Part shown: positions 8,181 through 16,085 of the stretch, one piece after another
How positions within the stretch are numbered: the stretch's first letter is position 1
How the letters are laid out: the number at the start of each line of letters is the position of its first letter
Source of the DNA: an uncultured Paenibacillaceae bacterium
GTDB taxonomy: Bacteria > Bacillota > Bacilli > Aneurinibacillales > Aneurinibacillaceae
NCBI GenBank assembly: GCA_946478845.1
Contig: CAMLDI010000008.1
Coordinates: forward strand, 47,045-111,044
Reading direction: 5' to 3'
Length of the DNA stretch: 64,000 nt
The notes under the pieces: generated by a model
What the model saw: the letters and a program-made list of their open reading frames with translations, nothing else
Told to the model about the DNA's origin: nothing
The model's database searches: none
Translations under genes and position numbers: made by a program

Positions 8181-9722
8181 ATGGATTTATTTATCATTCT
8201 AGTTGTTGCTCTTGCATCTCTGGTGGTCGGAGCGGGAATCGGTTATCTCGTACGTAAATCTTTAGCAGAAGCGAAGATTTCTAGTGCTGAAACAGCCGCC
8301 AAGAACATTGTTGAACAGGCACATAAAGATGCTGAAGCACTGAAAAAAGAAACCGTCCTTGAAGCGAAAGATGAAGTGCATAAACTGCGGACAGATGCAG
8401 AAAAGGAATCACGCGAAAGGCGGAACGAAATTCAAAGACTGGAAAAGCGGGTCCTTCAAAAAGAAGAATCCCTGGACCGGAAAATGGAATTATACGAACG
8501 CAGAGAAGCTGATCTTGATCGGCGTGAATTAACTGTATCAGAAATGCATACCCGGGCAGAAGAACTATTAAAAGAGCAGGAAACTGAATTAGAACGTATT
8601 TCCGGCCTGACAAGGGATGAAGCCCGTGAACATATCCTAAACCAGGTAGAAGTTGAAGTTCGTCATGAAGCCAGTTTATTGGCCAAGGAAATAGAGCAGA
8701 AAGCCAAGGAAGAAGCGGATAAGAAAGCCCGTGAGATTATCACCACATCTATTCAGCGTTGTGCAGCTGATCACGTGGCTGAAACCACTGTTTCCGTTGT
8801 TGCCCTCCCTAATGATGAAATGAAGGGACGGATTATCGGACGGGAAGGCCGGAATATTCGTGCACTTGAAACCTTAACGGGTATCGATCTGATTATAGAT
8901 GACACGCCGGAAGCTGTTATTCTGTCTGGATTTGATCCTGTCCGCCGTGAAATAGCGCGGACCGCACTGGAGAAGCTAGTAGCAGACGGTCGGATTCATC
9001 CGGCACGTATTGAAGAAATGGTAGAAAAAGCCCGTCGGGAAGTGGATGAACGGATTCGAGAGTATGGTGAACAAGCCTCTTTTGAAACGGGGATTCATGG
9101 ATTACATCCTGATTTAATTAAAATTCTCGGGCGATTGAAATATCGTACAAGTTATGGACAAAATGTTTTAAAACATTCCATCGAAGTCTCTCACCTTTGC
9201 GGTTTAATGGCTGCAGAGCTTGGAGAAGACCAACTTCTTGCTAAACGAGCAGGTTTGTTGCATGACATTGGGAAAGCCATTGACCATGAGGTTGAAGGCT
9301 CCCATGTTGAAATTGGCGTAGAAATTGCGAAAAAGTATAAAGAACATCCGGTTGTAATTAATGGGATTGCATCCCATCACGGGGACACGGAACCAACTTC
9401 TGTTATTTCTATGCTGGTTGCAGCTGCTGATGCTTTATCTGCAGCACGGCCAGGAGCACGTCGTGAAACATTAGAAACCTATATTCGCCGACTTGAAAAG
9501 CTTGAGGAAATTTCTGAATCCTTTGAAGGAGTAGAAAAATCTTATGCAATTCAAGCGGGACGAGAAATACGGATTATGGTAAAACCTGACCAAATTGATG
9601 ATATTGAAGCTCATCGCTTGGCTCGAGATATTACCAAAAAGATCGAAAATGAGCTTGACTATCCTGGACATATTAAAGTTACGGTGGTTCGGGAAACGAG
9701 AGCAGTTGAATATGCAAAATAA
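8181..9722 (+). CDS. rny: Ribonuclease Y
   Basis: RNase Y is the membrane-anchored endoribonuclease that starts bulk mRNA decay in Firmicutes. The 513-aa protein has an N-terminal membrane helix (about 3-24), a long charged coiled coil (about 30-200), a KH RNA-binding domain with [16 protein letters not shown], and an HD phosphohydrolase domain with [12 protein letters not shown] and HHGDTEP. The ATG follows a GGAGGTGAA site. Order recX, rny, ymdB, spoVS is as in other Bacillales. Confidence 0.96.
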   Translation: MDLFIILVVALASLVVGAGIGYLVRKSLAEAKISSAETAAKNIVEQAHKDAEALKKETVLEAKDEVHKLRTDAEKESRERRNEIQRLEKRVLQKEESLDRKMELYERREADLDRRELTVSEMHTRAEELLKEQETELERISGLTRDEAREHILNQVEVEVRHEASLLAKEIEQKAKEEADKKAREIITTSIQRCAADHVAETTVSVVALPNDEMKGRIIGREGRNIRALETLTGIDLIIDDTPEAVILSGFDPVRREIARTALEKLVADGRIHPARIEEMVEKARREVDERIREYGEQASFETGIHGLHPDLIKILGRLKYRTSYGQNVLKHSIEVSHLCGLMAAELGEDQLLAKRAGLLHDIGKAIDHEVEGSHVEIGVEIAKKYKEHPVVINGIASHHGDTEPTSVISMLVAAADALSAARPGARRETLETYIRRLEKLEEISESFEGVEKSYAIQAGREIRIMVKPDQIDDIEAHRLARDITKKIENELDYPGHIKVTVVRETRAVEYAK

Positions 9723-9728
9723 CATCGC

Positions 9729-9765
9729 AAAAGCTTCTCCGTTTATCGGCAGAAGCTTTTGTTGT
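9729..9765 (+). terminator. Hairpin after rny
   Basis: AAAAGCTTCT (9729-9738) pairs perfectly with AGAAGCTTTT (9751-9760). Only a short T-rich tail follows, so it may terminate partially ahead of ymdB. Confidence 0.5.
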
Positions 9766-9785
9766 GATAACAAGGTGGATAAAAC

Positions 9786-10583
9786 ATGAAACTTTTATTT
9801 TTAGGTGATATTGTTGGCCAAGTAGGCAGGGAGGCCTTACAAAAAGTGCTTCCCTTGTTAAAAAAGAAGTATAACCCGGATGCGGTGGTAATAAATGGAG
9901 AAAATGCAGCTTCAGGACGTGGCATTACCCAAAAAATTGCCCGACAGTTTTATGAGTTAGGTGTAGGGGCGATTACTATGGGTAACCATACCTTTGATAA
10001 TAAAGAGGTCTTTGATTTCATCGATGAAGATACCAAAATTGTCCGTCCCGCTAATTTTGCTGATGGGGTACCGGGAAGGGGATATACCTATGTGAAAACT
10101 CCTTCAGGGGAAGAATTAGCAGTTATTAATTTGCAGGGGAGAACCTTTTTGCCTCCTGCAGAATGCCCTTTTGCTAAGGCTTCTGCTCTTGTTGAAACCA
10201 TTCGTAAAAGAACATCTTATATATTTGTTGATTTTCATGGGGAGGCTACTTCTGAAAAGCAGTCTTTAGCCTGGTATTTAGATGGGAAGGTTAGTGCAGT
10301 AGTTGGAACTCATACCCATGTACAAACCGCCGATGAACGAATTCTTCCTGGAGGAACGGCTTATCTTACCGATGTGGGAATGTGTGGGCCTCGCAACAGC
10401 ATTCTGGGGATGGAAAAAGAGGCGGTTATAAAAAAATTCCTAACAGGGTTGCCCGTTCGCTTTGAGGTAGCAAACAATTCTCCTCAAATTAACGGGGTAT
10501 TCATCATATTAGAGAAAAAAACAGGCCGTGCAACGGGAATTAAACGCATTTTGATTGACGATGATCATCTTTTTATGGAATAA
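9786..10583 (+). CDS. ymdB: YmdB-type metallophosphoesterase
   Basis: A calcineurin-like metal phosphodiesterase of the YmdB family, which in Bacillus subtilis hydrolyses cyclic nucleotides and influences biofilm and motility decisions. Metal-binding motifs are clear: LFLGDIVGQVG at the start, INGENAASGRGI, TMGNHTFDN and VVGTHTHVQTADE, followed by GGTAYLTDVGMCG. At 265 aa it is full length. It lies between rny and spoVS with its own AAGGTGG site. Confidence 0.92.
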   Translation: MKLLFLGDIVGQVGREALQKVLPLLKKKYNPDAVVINGENAASGRGITQKIARQFYELGVGAITMGNHTFDNKEVFDFIDEDTKIVRPANFADGVPGRGYTYVKTPSGEELAVINLQGRTFLPPAECPFAKASALVETIRKRTSYIFVDFHGEATSEKQSLAWYLDGKVSAVVGTHTHVQTADERILPGGTAYLTDVGMCGPRNSILGMEKEAVIKKFLTGLPVRFEVANNSPQINGVFIILEKKTGRATGIKRILIDDDHLFME

Positions 10584-10635
10584 TAGAAGCGATACAACAG
10601 AATATTTCGAATCTTCCCTCAACTCCTTAGCGATC

Positions 10636-10668
10636 CCAGGAATGTTTTTAATCCCGGCTGAATAAATT
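10636..10668 (+). promoter_or_regulatory. Putative SigH promoter of spoVS
   Basis: AGGAATG at 10638-10644 (a -35 like RnAGGAwWW) and GCTGAATAA at 10657-10665 (matching -10 RnnGAATww) are about 12 nt apart, 40-50 nt before the spoVS start. SigH control of spoVS is established in Bacillus subtilis. Confidence 0.5.
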
Positions 10669-10708
10669 GGAAGTGGTAATTATCAATCTATCCAAGGAGG
10701 TCAAAAAG

Positions 10709-10969
10709 ATGGAAGTATTAAAAGTTTCAGCAAAGTCTAATCCTAATTCTGTGGCTGGTGCTCTCGCCGGGGTTCTCCGCGAACGGGGTGCGGCTGAATT
10801 GCAGGCAATTGGCGCAGGGGCGCTTAACCAGGCAATTAAGGCAGTTGCCATTGCACGAGGATTTGTAGCTCCCAGTGGGGTTGATTTAATTTGTATTCCT
10901 GCCTTTACAGACATCTTAATTGACGGGGAAGAACGTACAGCAATCAAATTAATTGTAGAACCAAGGTAG
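10709..10969 (+). CDS. spoVS: Stage V sporulation protein S
   Basis: SpoVS is a small Alba-like protein needed for normal coat assembly and late sporulation. The ATG at 10709 has AAGGAGGT at 10694-10701 and gives the typical 86-aa product, MEVLKVSAKSNPNSVAGALA... The longer upstream frame from TTG is not needed. The conserved GAGALNQAIKAVAIARG and FTDILIDGEERTAIKL segments are present. A SigH-like promoter lies upstream and a terminator downstream, so it is probably monocistronic. Confidence 0.96.
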   Translation: MEVLKVSAKSNPNSVAGALAGVLRERGAAELQAIGAGALNQAIKAVAIARGFVAPSGVDLICIPAFTDILIDGEERTAIKLIVEPR

Positions 10970-11003
10970 TCATTTTTAAAACAATTGCATGTCTAAAAGA
11001 TAA

Positions 11004-11042
11004 GCCTGTTTTATTCCCTCAAGGAATAAACAGGCATTCTTA
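11004..11042 (+). terminator. Terminator after spoVS
   Basis: GCCTGTTTTATTCC pairs with GGAATAAACAGGC (11004-11017 and 11023-11035) with one bulge, followed by a T-rich stretch. Confidence 0.7.
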
Positions 11043-11087
11043 TTTATATGAACAGTTTTTTAGATCGAATTTTTAGGGGTGAATAGG

Positions 11088-12035
11088 ATGAAAATTTTTG
11101 ATGGGCATTGTGACGTATTGTGGAAATTATGGGAAAAGGAAGAGTGCAATTTTTATGATGAGCATGTATCATTGCAGGTTCATTTCCATAACATGAACAA
11201 GGCTAATGTTCAAGTACAGACCTTTGCCATATATATCCCGGAAAAAGTGAAAGGGTCCCAACGGTTTTCTACAGCATTAAGTATGGTAGATCTCTTTTAT
11301 GAAAAAATTATAAAGGATCAATCCCATATGGTTCCTATATTGAGTGGGAATGACTTACTAAAGCTAAAGAATTCAGGAAAACGGGGTGGGCTTTTATCCC
11401 TGGAGGGGGCAGATGCCCTGGAGGGATCCCTGGAATACTTAAGAATTCTGTACCGCTTAGGGGTTCGTTCTATAGGTTTAACGTGGAATTACCGCAATGA
11501 AGCAGCTGATGGATGCGGAGAAAAAATACCTGCAGGATTATCCAGATTCGGTAGAGAAATTATCAGGGAAGCGAATCGATTGGGGATTGTTGTAGACGTT
11601 TCCCATCTTGGTGAACCAGGTTTTTGGGAAGTGGCGAAGCTTAATTCTCAACCATTTATTGCTAGTCATTCAAATTGTCGGGCTATTTGTGATCATCCAC
11701 GAAACTTAACGGATGATCAAATTCGCATGCTCATTTCTAAAGGAGGGGTGATTGGTCTGACCTTTGTTCCAATCTTTGTGTGCAAAAAGGAACAGGTTAC
11801 TATAACAGATTTTCTTAAACATATAGAACACCTGCTTGCACTTGGGGGAGAGGATCATTTGGCTTTTGGCTCTGATTTTGATGGAATCGATGACACGATT
11901 CATCGCTTAGAGAATCAAGGGGATTATCTCCATCTTCAGGAAGTGCTTTCCCAATATTTTACCCCGGCACAGATCGAAAAATGGTTCTGGGGCAATTGGA
12001 ATAGGGTCTATTTAGAGGTATTAAACAAATTTTAA
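11088..12035 (+). CDS. Membrane dipeptidase-type (M19 family) peptidase
   Basis: A zinc dipeptidase of the amidohydrolase fold. Motifs run from the N-terminal FDGHCDVLWK, through LLSLEGADALEG, DVSHLG and ASHSNCRAICDHPRNLTDDQ to the C-terminal FGSDFDGID, as in renal-dipeptidase-like M19 enzymes. ATG at 11088 has AGGGGTGA at 11073-11080; an in-frame GTG nine nt earlier sits inside that site. The product is 315 aa with no signal peptide, so it is cytoplasmic despite the family name. The substrate is unknown. Confidence 0.88.
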   Translation: MKIFDGHCDVLWKLWEKEECNFYDEHVSLQVHFHNMNKANVQVQTFAIYIPEKVKGSQRFSTALSMVDLFYEKIIKDQSHMVPILSGNDLLKLKNSGKRGGLLSLEGADALEGSLEYLRILYRLGVRSIGLTWNYRNEAADGCGEKIPAGLSRFGREIIREANRLGIVVDVSHLGEPGFWEVAKLNSQPFIASHSNCRAICDHPRNLTDDQIRMLISKGGVIGLTFVPIFVCKKEQVTITDFLKHIEHLLALGGEDHLAFGSDFDGIDDTIHRLENQGDYLHLQEVLSQYFTPAQIEKWFWGNWNRVYLEVLNKF

Positions 12036-12063
12036 AATTGTTTCGGAAATATTAAGACAAGGG

Positions 12064-12092
12064 TTGCATTTTTTAAAAATGAGGACTACAAT
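12064..12092 (+). promoter_or_regulatory. SigA-type promoter of korAB
   Basis: TTGCAT at 12064-12069, a 17-nt spacer and TACAAT at 12087-12092, about 100 nt before korA. Confidence 0.6.
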
Positions 12093-12192
12093 GAGAACTG
12101 TTTAGAGACACAATTTGTTCATATTTATAAAATGGGAATACATAAATCTCGCAGAAATCAATCCAACGATTGAATTTAAAGGGGTGGAGTTA

Positions 12193-13926
12193 ATGATTGA
12201 TCAACTTTCATGGAAAGTTGGAGGACAGCAAGGTGAAGGGATCGACAGTACGGGGGAAATTTTTGCAATTGCATTAAACCGGCTTGGTTATTACCTTTAT
12301 GGTTATCGCCATTTCTCATCCCGTATTAAGGGTGGCCATACTAGCAACAAGATTCGCGTAAGCACTAAACCAAGAACTGCAATTTCCGACACTTTGGATA
12401 TTCTTGTCGCTTTCGACCAAGAAACCATCGATGTAAACAGCCCAGAGCTACGTCATGGCGGTGTTATTGTTGCCGACAGCAAGTTTAATCCAAAAGCTCC
12501 AGAGGGTATGAATGTACGGATGTATGCGGTACCATTTACGGAAATCGCAGAAGAACTTGGAACTTCATTGATGAAAAACATGGTAGCCATTGGGGCTTCA
12601 ATCGCTCTTCTTGGTTTGCCTCTTGAATCTTTTACTGAAGTTGTAACTGAATTATTCGGCAAAAAAGGACAAAAAGTGGTTGACAAAAACATGGAAGCCA
12701 TTTCCCGCGGTGCTGAATATGTGAAAAAAGAAGCTGGCGTTTTAACTGACTTTGAACTTCAACCAGCTGATGGCAAGAAAAGAATGTACTTAATCGGGAA
12801 CGATGCAATTGCTATGGGTGCTATTGCAGGGGGATGTCGTTTTATGTCCGCTTATCCGATTACACCATCTTCTGAAATTATGGAGTACCTTGTTAAAAAA
12901 TTGCCAGATCTTGGCGGTACTGTAATTCAAACAGAAGATGAAATTGCAGCGATTACTATGGCTATTGGCGCCAACTATGCAGGTGTTCGTACAATTACCG
13001 CTTCTTCTGGCCCAGGGCTTTCTCTTAAAACTGAAGCAATTGGTCTTGCAGGTGAAACTGAAACGCCAATTGTTATTGTTAATACTCAGCGTGGGGGTCC
13101 ATCTACCGGGATGCCTACTAAAACAGAACAATCTGACGTAAATGCAATGATTTACTCCACTCACGGTGAAATTCCTAAAGTGGTTATTGCACCAAGTACA
13201 GTTGAAGAAGCATTCTATGATTCTGCTGAAGCATTTAACATTGCAGAAGAATTCCAGGTTCCTGTTATCTTAATTACTGATTTGCAACTCTCTCTCGGTA
13301 AACAAACTGTTGAACCAATTGATCTTAGCAAAGTTGAAATTCGCCGTGGCAAACTCTTGCCTGGTAATGAAGTTCCAAAACCAGAAGGCGAAATGTTCAA
13401 ACGTTATGAAGTTACTGAAGACGGTATTTCTCCACGTGTTATTCCTGGACAAAAGAATGGTATTCACCACATGACCGGGGTAGAACATAATGAAATTGGC
13501 CGTCCTACTGAAGATCCGATTATTCGCGTTAAACAAATGAATAAACGCTTAAATAAATTGAACAATCTTAAATTCCCAAATCCTGTGTTAGCTGATACTA
13601 AATATGAAGATGCTGATGTATTGATTGTGGGTATGGGCAGTACTCGAGGAACTATTGAAGAATCAAGAGAACGTTTTGAGGCGGAAGGCATTAAAACTAA
13701 TCAAGCCCATGTACGCTTAATCTATCCGTTCCCTGTTGAAGAAATGAAACCTTTAATGGAAAAAGCAAAGAAAGTTATCGTTGTGGAGCATAATGCTACT
13801 GGTCAACTTACTGACCAAATTAAACTCCGTGTAGGTATGGCTGATAAAATTTCTAGTGTTCTGAAATACGACGGTAACCCGTTCCTACCTTCTGAAGTTT
13901 ATAACAGAGTTAAGGAGTTGTTGTAG
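12193..13926 (+). CDS. korA: 2-oxoacid:ferredoxin oxidoreductase, alpha (gamma-alpha fused) subunit
   Basis: With KorB it decarboxylates a 2-oxoacid, probably 2-oxoglutarate, to the acyl-CoA and reduces ferredoxin. The N-terminal gamma-type domain has KVGGQQGEGIDSTGE near residue 7 and the RHFSSRIKGGH motif; the alpha domain has ISAYPITPSSEIMEYL-like SAYPITPSSEIMEYL and QTEDEIAAI. ATG at 12193, after GGGGTGGAG, gives 577 aa; an upstream in-frame TTG has no site. korB starts one base after its stop. The same gene pair near spoVS and miaB is recalled from Bacillus cereus-group genomes. Confidence 0.9.
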   Translation: MIDQLSWKVGGQQGEGIDSTGEIFAIALNRLGYYLYGYRHFSSRIKGGHTSNKIRVSTKPRTAISDTLDILVAFDQETIDVNSPELRHGGVIVADSKFNPKAPEGMNVRMYAVPFTEIAEELGTSLMKNMVAIGASIALLGLPLESFTEVVTELFGKKGQKVVDKNMEAISRGAEYVKKEAGVLTDFELQPADGKKRMYLIGNDAIAMGAIAGGCRFMSAYPITPSSEIMEYLVKKLPDLGGTVIQTEDEIAAITMAIGANYAGVRTITASSGPGLSLKTEAIGLAGETETPIVIVNTQRGGPSTGMPTKTEQSDVNAMIYSTHGEIPKVVIAPSTVEEAFYDSAEAFNIAEEFQVPVILITDLQLSLGKQTVEPIDLSKVEIRRGKLLPGNEVPKPEGEMFKRYEVTEDGISPRVIPGQKNGIHHMTGVEHNEIGRPTEDPIIRVKQMNKRLNKLNNLKFPNPVLADTKYEDADVLIVGMGSTRGTIEESRERFEAEGIKTNQAHVRLIYPFPVEEMKPLMEKAKKVIVVEHNATGQLTDQIKLRVGMADKISSVLKYDGNPFLPSEVYNRVKELL

Positions 13927-13927
13927 A

Positions 13928-14794
13928 ATGGCGACCTTCAAAGATTTCCGTAACAGTGTAAAGCCAAACTGGTGCCCGGGTTGTGGAGACTATTCTGTAC
14001 AAGCTTCCATTCAACGTGCTGTAGCTAATCTTGGTAAAGAACCAGAAGAAGTAGCAGTAATCTCCGGGATTGGATGTTCTGGCCGAATTTCTGGATATAT
14101 TAATGCTTATGGTATTCATAGTATCCACGGACGCGCTCTTCCTATTGCACAGGGTGTTAAAATGGCGAACCGTGACTTAACTGTTATCGCTGCTGGTGGG
14201 GATGGAGATGGTTTTGCAATTGGGACCAACCATACCATTCATTCAATCCGCCGCAATATGGACATTACTTATATCGTAATGGACAACCAAATTTATGGTT
14301 TAACTAAAGGCCAAACTTCACCATTATCTGACATTGGTTTTGTGACAAAATCTACCCCAAAAGGGTCTATTGAACCGCCTCTTTCTCCAATTCAATTGGC
14401 GATTTCTGCAGGTGCGACTTTTGTTGCCCAAACCATGTCCAGTGATTTAAAAGGCATGACTGACATTATTGAAAAAGCAATCCAACATAAAGGATTTTCC
14501 CTTGTTGTTGTATTCAGCCCATGTGTAACCTTTAACAAAGTGAACACTTATGACTGGTATAAAGAAAATGTGAAGAGCCTTGATGAAATTGAAGGATACG
14601 ATCCTCATGACCGTATTGCCGCTATGCGGGTATTAATGGAAAATGATGGATTCGTAAGTGGTTTGATTTATCAAAACACTGAACGGGATTCTTATGAAAA
14701 TCTTGTTAAAGGCTTCAAAAAAGAGCCTCTTGTTAAACAAGATCTTAAATTAGATGAAGAATACTTCAATAAATTAGTAAGCGAATTCATGTAA
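13928..14794 (+). CDS. korB: 2-oxoacid:ferredoxin oxidoreductase, beta subunit
   Basis: This subunit binds thiamine diphosphate and the Fe-S cluster. WCPGCGDYS near residue 16, SGIGCSGRISGY near 46 and the late CVTFNKVNTYDWYK give the cluster cysteines. The thiamine motif runs from GGDGDGFAIG to MDNQIYGLTKGQ. The length of 288 aa is normal. Translation follows korA immediately, with AAGGAG at the end of korA as ribosome binding site. The substrate (2-oxoglutarate or another 2-oxoacid) is inferred, not shown. Confidence 0.92.
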   Translation: MATFKDFRNSVKPNWCPGCGDYSVQASIQRAVANLGKEPEEVAVISGIGCSGRISGYINAYGIHSIHGRALPIAQGVKMANRDLTVIAAGGDGDGFAIGTNHTIHSIRRNMDITYIVMDNQIYGLTKGQTSPLSDIGFVTKSTPKGSIEPPLSPIQLAISAGATFVAQTMSSDLKGMTDIIEKAIQHKGFSLVVVFSPCVTFNKVNTYDWYKENVKSLDEIEGYDPHDRIAAMRVLMENDGFVSGLIYQNTERDSYENLVKGFKKEPLVKQDLKLDEEYFNKLVSEFM

Positions 14795-14805
14795 TTAATA
14801 TTGCA

Positions 14806-14840
14806 AACCCCGCTATGGATGATCATAGCGGGGTTTTTTT
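14806..14840 (+). terminator. Strong terminator after korB
   Basis: A perfect 12-bp stem, AACCCCGCTATG with CATAGCGGGGTT, closes a GATGAT loop and runs into TTTTTTT. Confidence 0.9.
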
Positions 14841-14842
14841 AT

Positions 14843-14868
14843 AATAAGACCGTAAGGTAGTTGCCTTT
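14843..14868 (+). repeat. Short copy of a dispersed intergenic motif
   Basis: AATAAGACCGTAAGGT (14843-14858) is identical to 39981-39996, and the next AGTTGCCTTT also occurs there (40026-40035) after an extra 29 nt. This looks like a deleted copy of the larger element at 39981-40193. Confidence 0.5.
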
Positions 14869-14898
14869 GGGGAATAATTCTCTTTTTTTTTAATAAAT

Positions 14899-14925
14899 AT
14901 ATACCTGTACGGGTATATGTATAAT
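14899..14925 (+). promoter_or_regulatory. CsoR/CstR-like palindromic operator and -10 of the DsrE gene
   Basis: ATATACC (14899-14905) and GGTATAT (14912-14918) flank a TGTACG centre. A consensus TATAAT at 14920-14925 follows directly, so the palindrome covers the -35/spacer region, as a repressor site should. The sequence resembles ATACC...GGTAT sites of CsoR/CstR-family copper or persulfide sensors. Confidence 0.5.
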
Positions 14926-14945
14926 AAGTGATGGAGGTGGCTAAT

Positions 14946-15341
14946 TTGTCAAAGAAAATGGTAATTTTGGCTAGCAATAGTGGGATTTTTGACGCTTATA
15001 AAGTATTTAATATCGCTTCCGCAGCGGCTGCAATGGAAACAGAGGTGACTATCTTTTTCACCTTTGATGCAGTGAATTTAATCCATAAAGAGATGTATAA
15101 GAATCTTCCTAAACCAGAAGGAAGAGAGGGAATGGATGAAGCCTTAGATAAAGGAAATGTTCCTGCAATTCCCGATTTAATTGAGATGGCAAAAGAGGTA
15201 GGTGTTAAAATGATTGTTTGCCAAATGACTATTGATCTGTATTCCATTAAACAAGAGGATTTAGTTGAAGGCGCTGAAACAGCTGGTGCTGTTACTTTCC
15301 TCGATCTCGCTTTAGATGCTGATGTAACCTTTAGTTTTTAG
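14946..15341 (+). CDS. DsrE/DsrF-family protein (sulfur-relay type)
   Basis: The protein starts with the family strand KKMVILASNSG and contains AAAAMETEVTIFFTFDAVNLI and a VKMIVCQMTIDLY segment whose cysteine is the likely persulfide carrier. GAETAGAVTFLDLALDADVTFSF ends it. The TTG at 14946 has GGAGGTGG at 14933-14940; earlier GTG/ATG codons fall in or before that site. The product is 131 aa and cytoplasmic. It is predicted to shuttle sulfane sulfur, often with TusA or rhodanese partners. Here a second gene begins 34 nt later but is cut off after six codons. Confidence 0.8.
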   Translation: MSKKMVILASNSGIFDAYKVFNIASAAAAMETEVTIFFTFDAVNLIHKEMYKNLPKPEGREGMDEALDKGNVPAIPDLIEMAKEVGVKMIVCQMTIDLYSIKQEDLVEGAETAGAVTFLDLALDADVTFSF

Positions 15342-15761
15342 TCCCATTTTAAATAGATACAAGGAGTGAATAATATGAGTACCGTTAATAACTAAAAACT
15401 CAATAATAGGTAAAATAATAATTGATAATGCCAACAAAACCAATAAAAACAAATTTACCGTCCCATTAATTAATTCATCTGCTATAACTGCACCTAATAT
15501 AAAAGCAGTTAAAACAAAGTAACTTATTTTTGAGCTTTTTTCTGTAATTACTCTTCCTAATTCTTCATCTTGAAATATACCATCATTATTTTTCTTTGTT
15601 CCCCAAGTAATTGAAGAGAAGAACATACTCAAAGCCATGGCAATAGGGATTATTTCATTAAAACCTACATCTTTTCCGATAATAATTCTATAAATAGTAA
15701 ACCCAATTATAATTAAAGTAAGAGCTCCAAAAATGATTCCACCAATTGTTCGAGTTTTCAT
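15312..15761 (-). CDS. Small membrane protein paired with an XRE regulator, chimeric C-terminus
   Basis: The protein has four hydrophobic segments (about 7-27, 37-50, 80-97, 104-128) and no family I can name. It begins ATGA-overlapped with the XRE regulator stop, an arrangement seen in small regulator/membrane-protein pairs. The last about 24 residues (after IIEFLVI) are encoded antisense to the DsrE gene tail and to the orphan ribosome binding site, and look unlike the rest. The gene therefore seems to have lost its own stop codon at the junction. It is AT-rich compared with its neighbours. Confidence 0.6.
   Translation of the reverse strand: MKTRTIGGIIFGALTLIIIGFTIYRIIIGKDVGFNEIIPIAMALSMFFSSITWGTKKNNDGIFQDEELGRVITEKSSKISYFVLTAFILGAVIADELINGTVNLFLLVLLALSIIILPIIEFLVINGTHIIHSLYLFKMGLKTKGYISI
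15361..15395 (+). pseudogene. Truncated start of a second gene in the DsrE operon
   Basis: AAGGAGTGA at 15361-15369 is followed at correct spacing by ATG at 15375, but the frame reads only MSTVNN before TAA at 15393. Such a site with no gene behind it suggests that the original downstream gene was lost when the neighbouring cassette joined here. Its identity cannot be recovered from six codons. Confidence 0.45.
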
Positions 15762-15964
15762 TTCTTCCCCATCCCTTCATATAAAAATAATTCATCTACT
15801 CTAACTGCTAATTGTTTTGCAAGTTCGAAGGCTAATTGTAAACTTGGATCATATTTATCATTTTCAATCGCATTAATAGTCTGTCTACTGACATTACATA
15901 ATTCCGCTAATTTACCTTGTGAAATATTTTTAATCTCTCTGTATTCTTTAATGCGATTTCGCAA
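15758..15964 (-). CDS. XRE-family helix-turn-helix regulator (68 aa)
   Basis: A single Cro/CI-type HTH domain: MRNRIKEYREIKNISQGKLA, then ELCNVSRQTINAIENDKYDPS and a short dimerisation tail. The TTG start at 15964 has a GAGGTGGGG site. It resembles small regulators that are co-transcribed with an integral membrane protein. The promoter is a perfect SigA consensus with two matching palindromes at the -35 and at the start point, so autorepression is likely. Confidence 0.85.
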   Translation of the reverse strand: MRNRIKEYREIKNISQGKLAELCNVSRQTINAIENDKYDPSLQLAFELAKQLAVRVDELFLYEGMGKK

Positions 15965-15991
15965 TAGTACCCCACCTCTTCCTTAATAGGA

Positions 15992-16055
15992 TGTAAAAGA
16001 CTTTTTACACCTTGATTATAAAATAAGGTAATAGGGATGTCAAATATATTTTACA
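15992..16055 (-). promoter_or_regulatory. Consensus promoter of the XRE cassette with two operators
   Basis: On the minus strand TTGACA (16043-16038), a 17-nt spacer and TATAAT (16020-16015) form a perfect SigA promoter. TGTAAAA-N4-TTTTACA at 15992-16009 covers the start point and TGTCAAA-N4-TTTTACA at 16038-16055 covers the -35. Both have the same spacing. Confidence 0.8.
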
Positions 16056-16070
16056 TCTCTATTACCTTAT
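16023..16070. terminator. 18-bp inverted repeat, probable terminator of the ABC-F gene
   Basis: 16023-16040 pairs with 16053-16070 over 18 bp with one G:T pair and a 12-nt loop. It lies just downstream of the ABC-F stop and also contains the cassette -35 operator, so it may act as terminator and regulatory region. T-rich sequence follows on both sides. Confidence 0.55.
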
Positions 16071-16085
16071 ATAATCGGGTTTTTT

